Shown here: one piece after another, positions 14,682-15,339 of the stretch
How the letters are laid out: every line of letters begins with the position of its first letter
Position numbering within the stretch: the first letter of the stretch is position 1
Assembly: GCA_002469605.1 (NCBI GenBank)
Contig: DKMV01000061.1
Location: 1 to 15,339, forward strand
Length of the DNA: 15,339 nucleotides
Source: Leclercia sp. UBA7405
GTDB lineage: Bacteria > Pseudomonadota > Gammaproteobacteria > Enterobacterales > Enterobacteriaceae
Reading direction: 5' to 3'
The notes under the pieces: model-generated
The model's database searches: none
What the model was told of the DNA's origin: nothing
What the model saw: only the letters and a program-made list of their open reading frames with translations
Program-made: the position numbers and the translations under genes

Positions 14682-15339
14682 ACCCGGCTCCAGCATCTCC
14701 TCCGCGCTGCGCTTGTGGCTGAACTGCCAGCCCAGTGCGAAGAAGGTGAGCAGCCCAATTGCCGCCAGCATTATCCAGGGCAGCTCAGGCTGGCTCGAGG
14801 CTTTACCGGCATCAAACAGCCAGCCGCCGCCCGCATACCCCAGCGCGCCGCCAATTGCCAGCCCCAGTCGGCTAAAGCCCATATAGCTCCCGCGCGCCCG
14901 CGCGTCGGCCAGCTGGGCACCGAGGGTCTCGCGCGCCGGTTCGGCAATAATAGAGCCGATATAGAAGGTGCAGATCAGAATAAACAGCTGCTGTAACGAG
15001 CCAACCATTCCGATGGGCAGCAGGCTGAATGACATCAGCAGCAGACCAAACATCAGCCGGTGCTCGAGGCGAAAACGCTTTTCGCTCCAGCGGGCAATCG
15101 GGTAGAGCAGGGTCAGCGACAGGCTTGCCTCGATGGCGTACATCCACTTCACCGCCGCCGGGGAGCCGGCAATATCGTTAACCATGATTGGCAGCATCAG
15201 CATTACCTGCACCGCCAGCATGTAGTAGCCCGCCAGGGTCAGCACATAGGTCACAAAACGCTTATCCCCCAGCACCCGCGACATCCCCTCCCGCACCGGC
15301 GCTTTTACCGTCGAGAGTTTCCAGGCCGGCAGCAGCCAG
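14676..15339 (-). CDS. mdtH: MdtH (YceL), major facilitator drug efflux pump, 5' part outside window
   Basis: The C-terminal 220 residues of an inner-membrane MFS exporter; E. coli MdtH has 402 residues and gives fosfomycin... and quinolone-type resistance when overproduced, as far as I recall mainly norfloxacin and enoxacin. The frame is open to the window edge and the edge residues [19 protein letters not shown] align with the middle of E. coli MdtH, so nearly half the gene lies outside. Six hydrophobic segments of the second half are visible, with [40 protein letters not shown], the loop [29 protein letters not shown] and a glycine-rich segment, [16 protein letters not shown]. The stop codon overlaps its terminator hairpin. 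MdtH and the MdtG of this window are separate MFS pumps, not tandem copies. Confidence 0.95.
   Translation of the reverse strand, partial: WLLPAWKLSTVKAPVREGMSRVLGDKRFVTYVLTLAGYYMLAVQVMLMLPIMVNDIAGSPAAVKWMYAIEASLSLTLLYPIARWSEKRFRLEHRLMFGLLLMSFSLLPIGMVGSLQQLFILICTFYIGSIIAEPARETLGAQLADARARGSYMGFSRLGLAIGGALGYAGGGWLFDAGKASSQPELPWIMLAAIGLLTFFALGWQFSHKRSAEEMLEPGA

Noticed and set aside
1..15339. Mobile elements, tRNA/rRNA genes, CRISPR arrays, toxin-antitoxin or defence genes
   Set aside because: None seen. No transposase, integrase, direct-repeat array or tRNA-like cloverleaf was recognised, and all spacers are short and explained by promoters, hairpins or small repeats.

Overview
The window is a piece of an enterobacterial chromosome. 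Gene order and protein sequences match the region near minute 24 of the Escherichia coli map: opgG-opgH, yceK, msyB, mdtG, lpxL, trhO, yceI, yceJ, yceO, solA, bssS, dinI, pyrC, yceB, grxB, mdtH. Proteins are mostly close to E. coli but clearly not identical, which suggests a related genus of the Enterobacteriaceae (Enterobacter/Leclercia/Klebsiella-like); I cannot name it from sequence alone. I see no rRNA, tRNA, insertion sequence, prophage, CRISPR array or defence locus.

Layout. 1-4145 (+): the opgGH operon for osmoregulated periplasmic glucans, with an 8-bp gene overlap and a strong terminator. 4159-4386 (+): the small lipoprotein gene yceK, whose ribosome site follows that terminator directly. 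It converges with msyB (-), with no base between the stop codons. 4859-7151 (-): mdtG (drug efflux) and lpxL (lipid A lauroyl transfer), each with a candidate promoter. 7371-8420 (+): trhO (tRNA wobble-uridine hydroxylation), divergent from lpxL and convergent with yceI. 8463-15339 (-): ten same-strand genes in small units. These are yceJ-yceI (cytochrome b561 plus periplasmic lipocalin-like protein), the tiny yceO (39 codons, GTG start), solA, bssS, dinI (LexA box), pyrC (PurR box and CTP-sensing leader), yceB, grxB (GTG start) and the 3' part of mdtH.

Most of the window is conserved core genome, and I do not find an undescribed multi-gene system. The best leads are local. (1) opgG looks mosaic: its first two thirds read like a Pseudomonas-type OpgG with strong AAG preference, and its last third like an enterobacterial one. 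This could be a real recombinant or an assembly chimera. (2) bssS has an inverted repeat plus a third half-site over its likely -10 box, and a separate 14-bp perfect palindrome further upstream. (3) yceK has no room for a promoter after the opgH terminator. (4) A Fur-like site lies ahead of yceJ-yceI. (5) PyrC and GrxB each carry a substitution close to the active site. No gene-free stretch exceeds 300 bases; the longest are 11524-11793 and 9607-9861.
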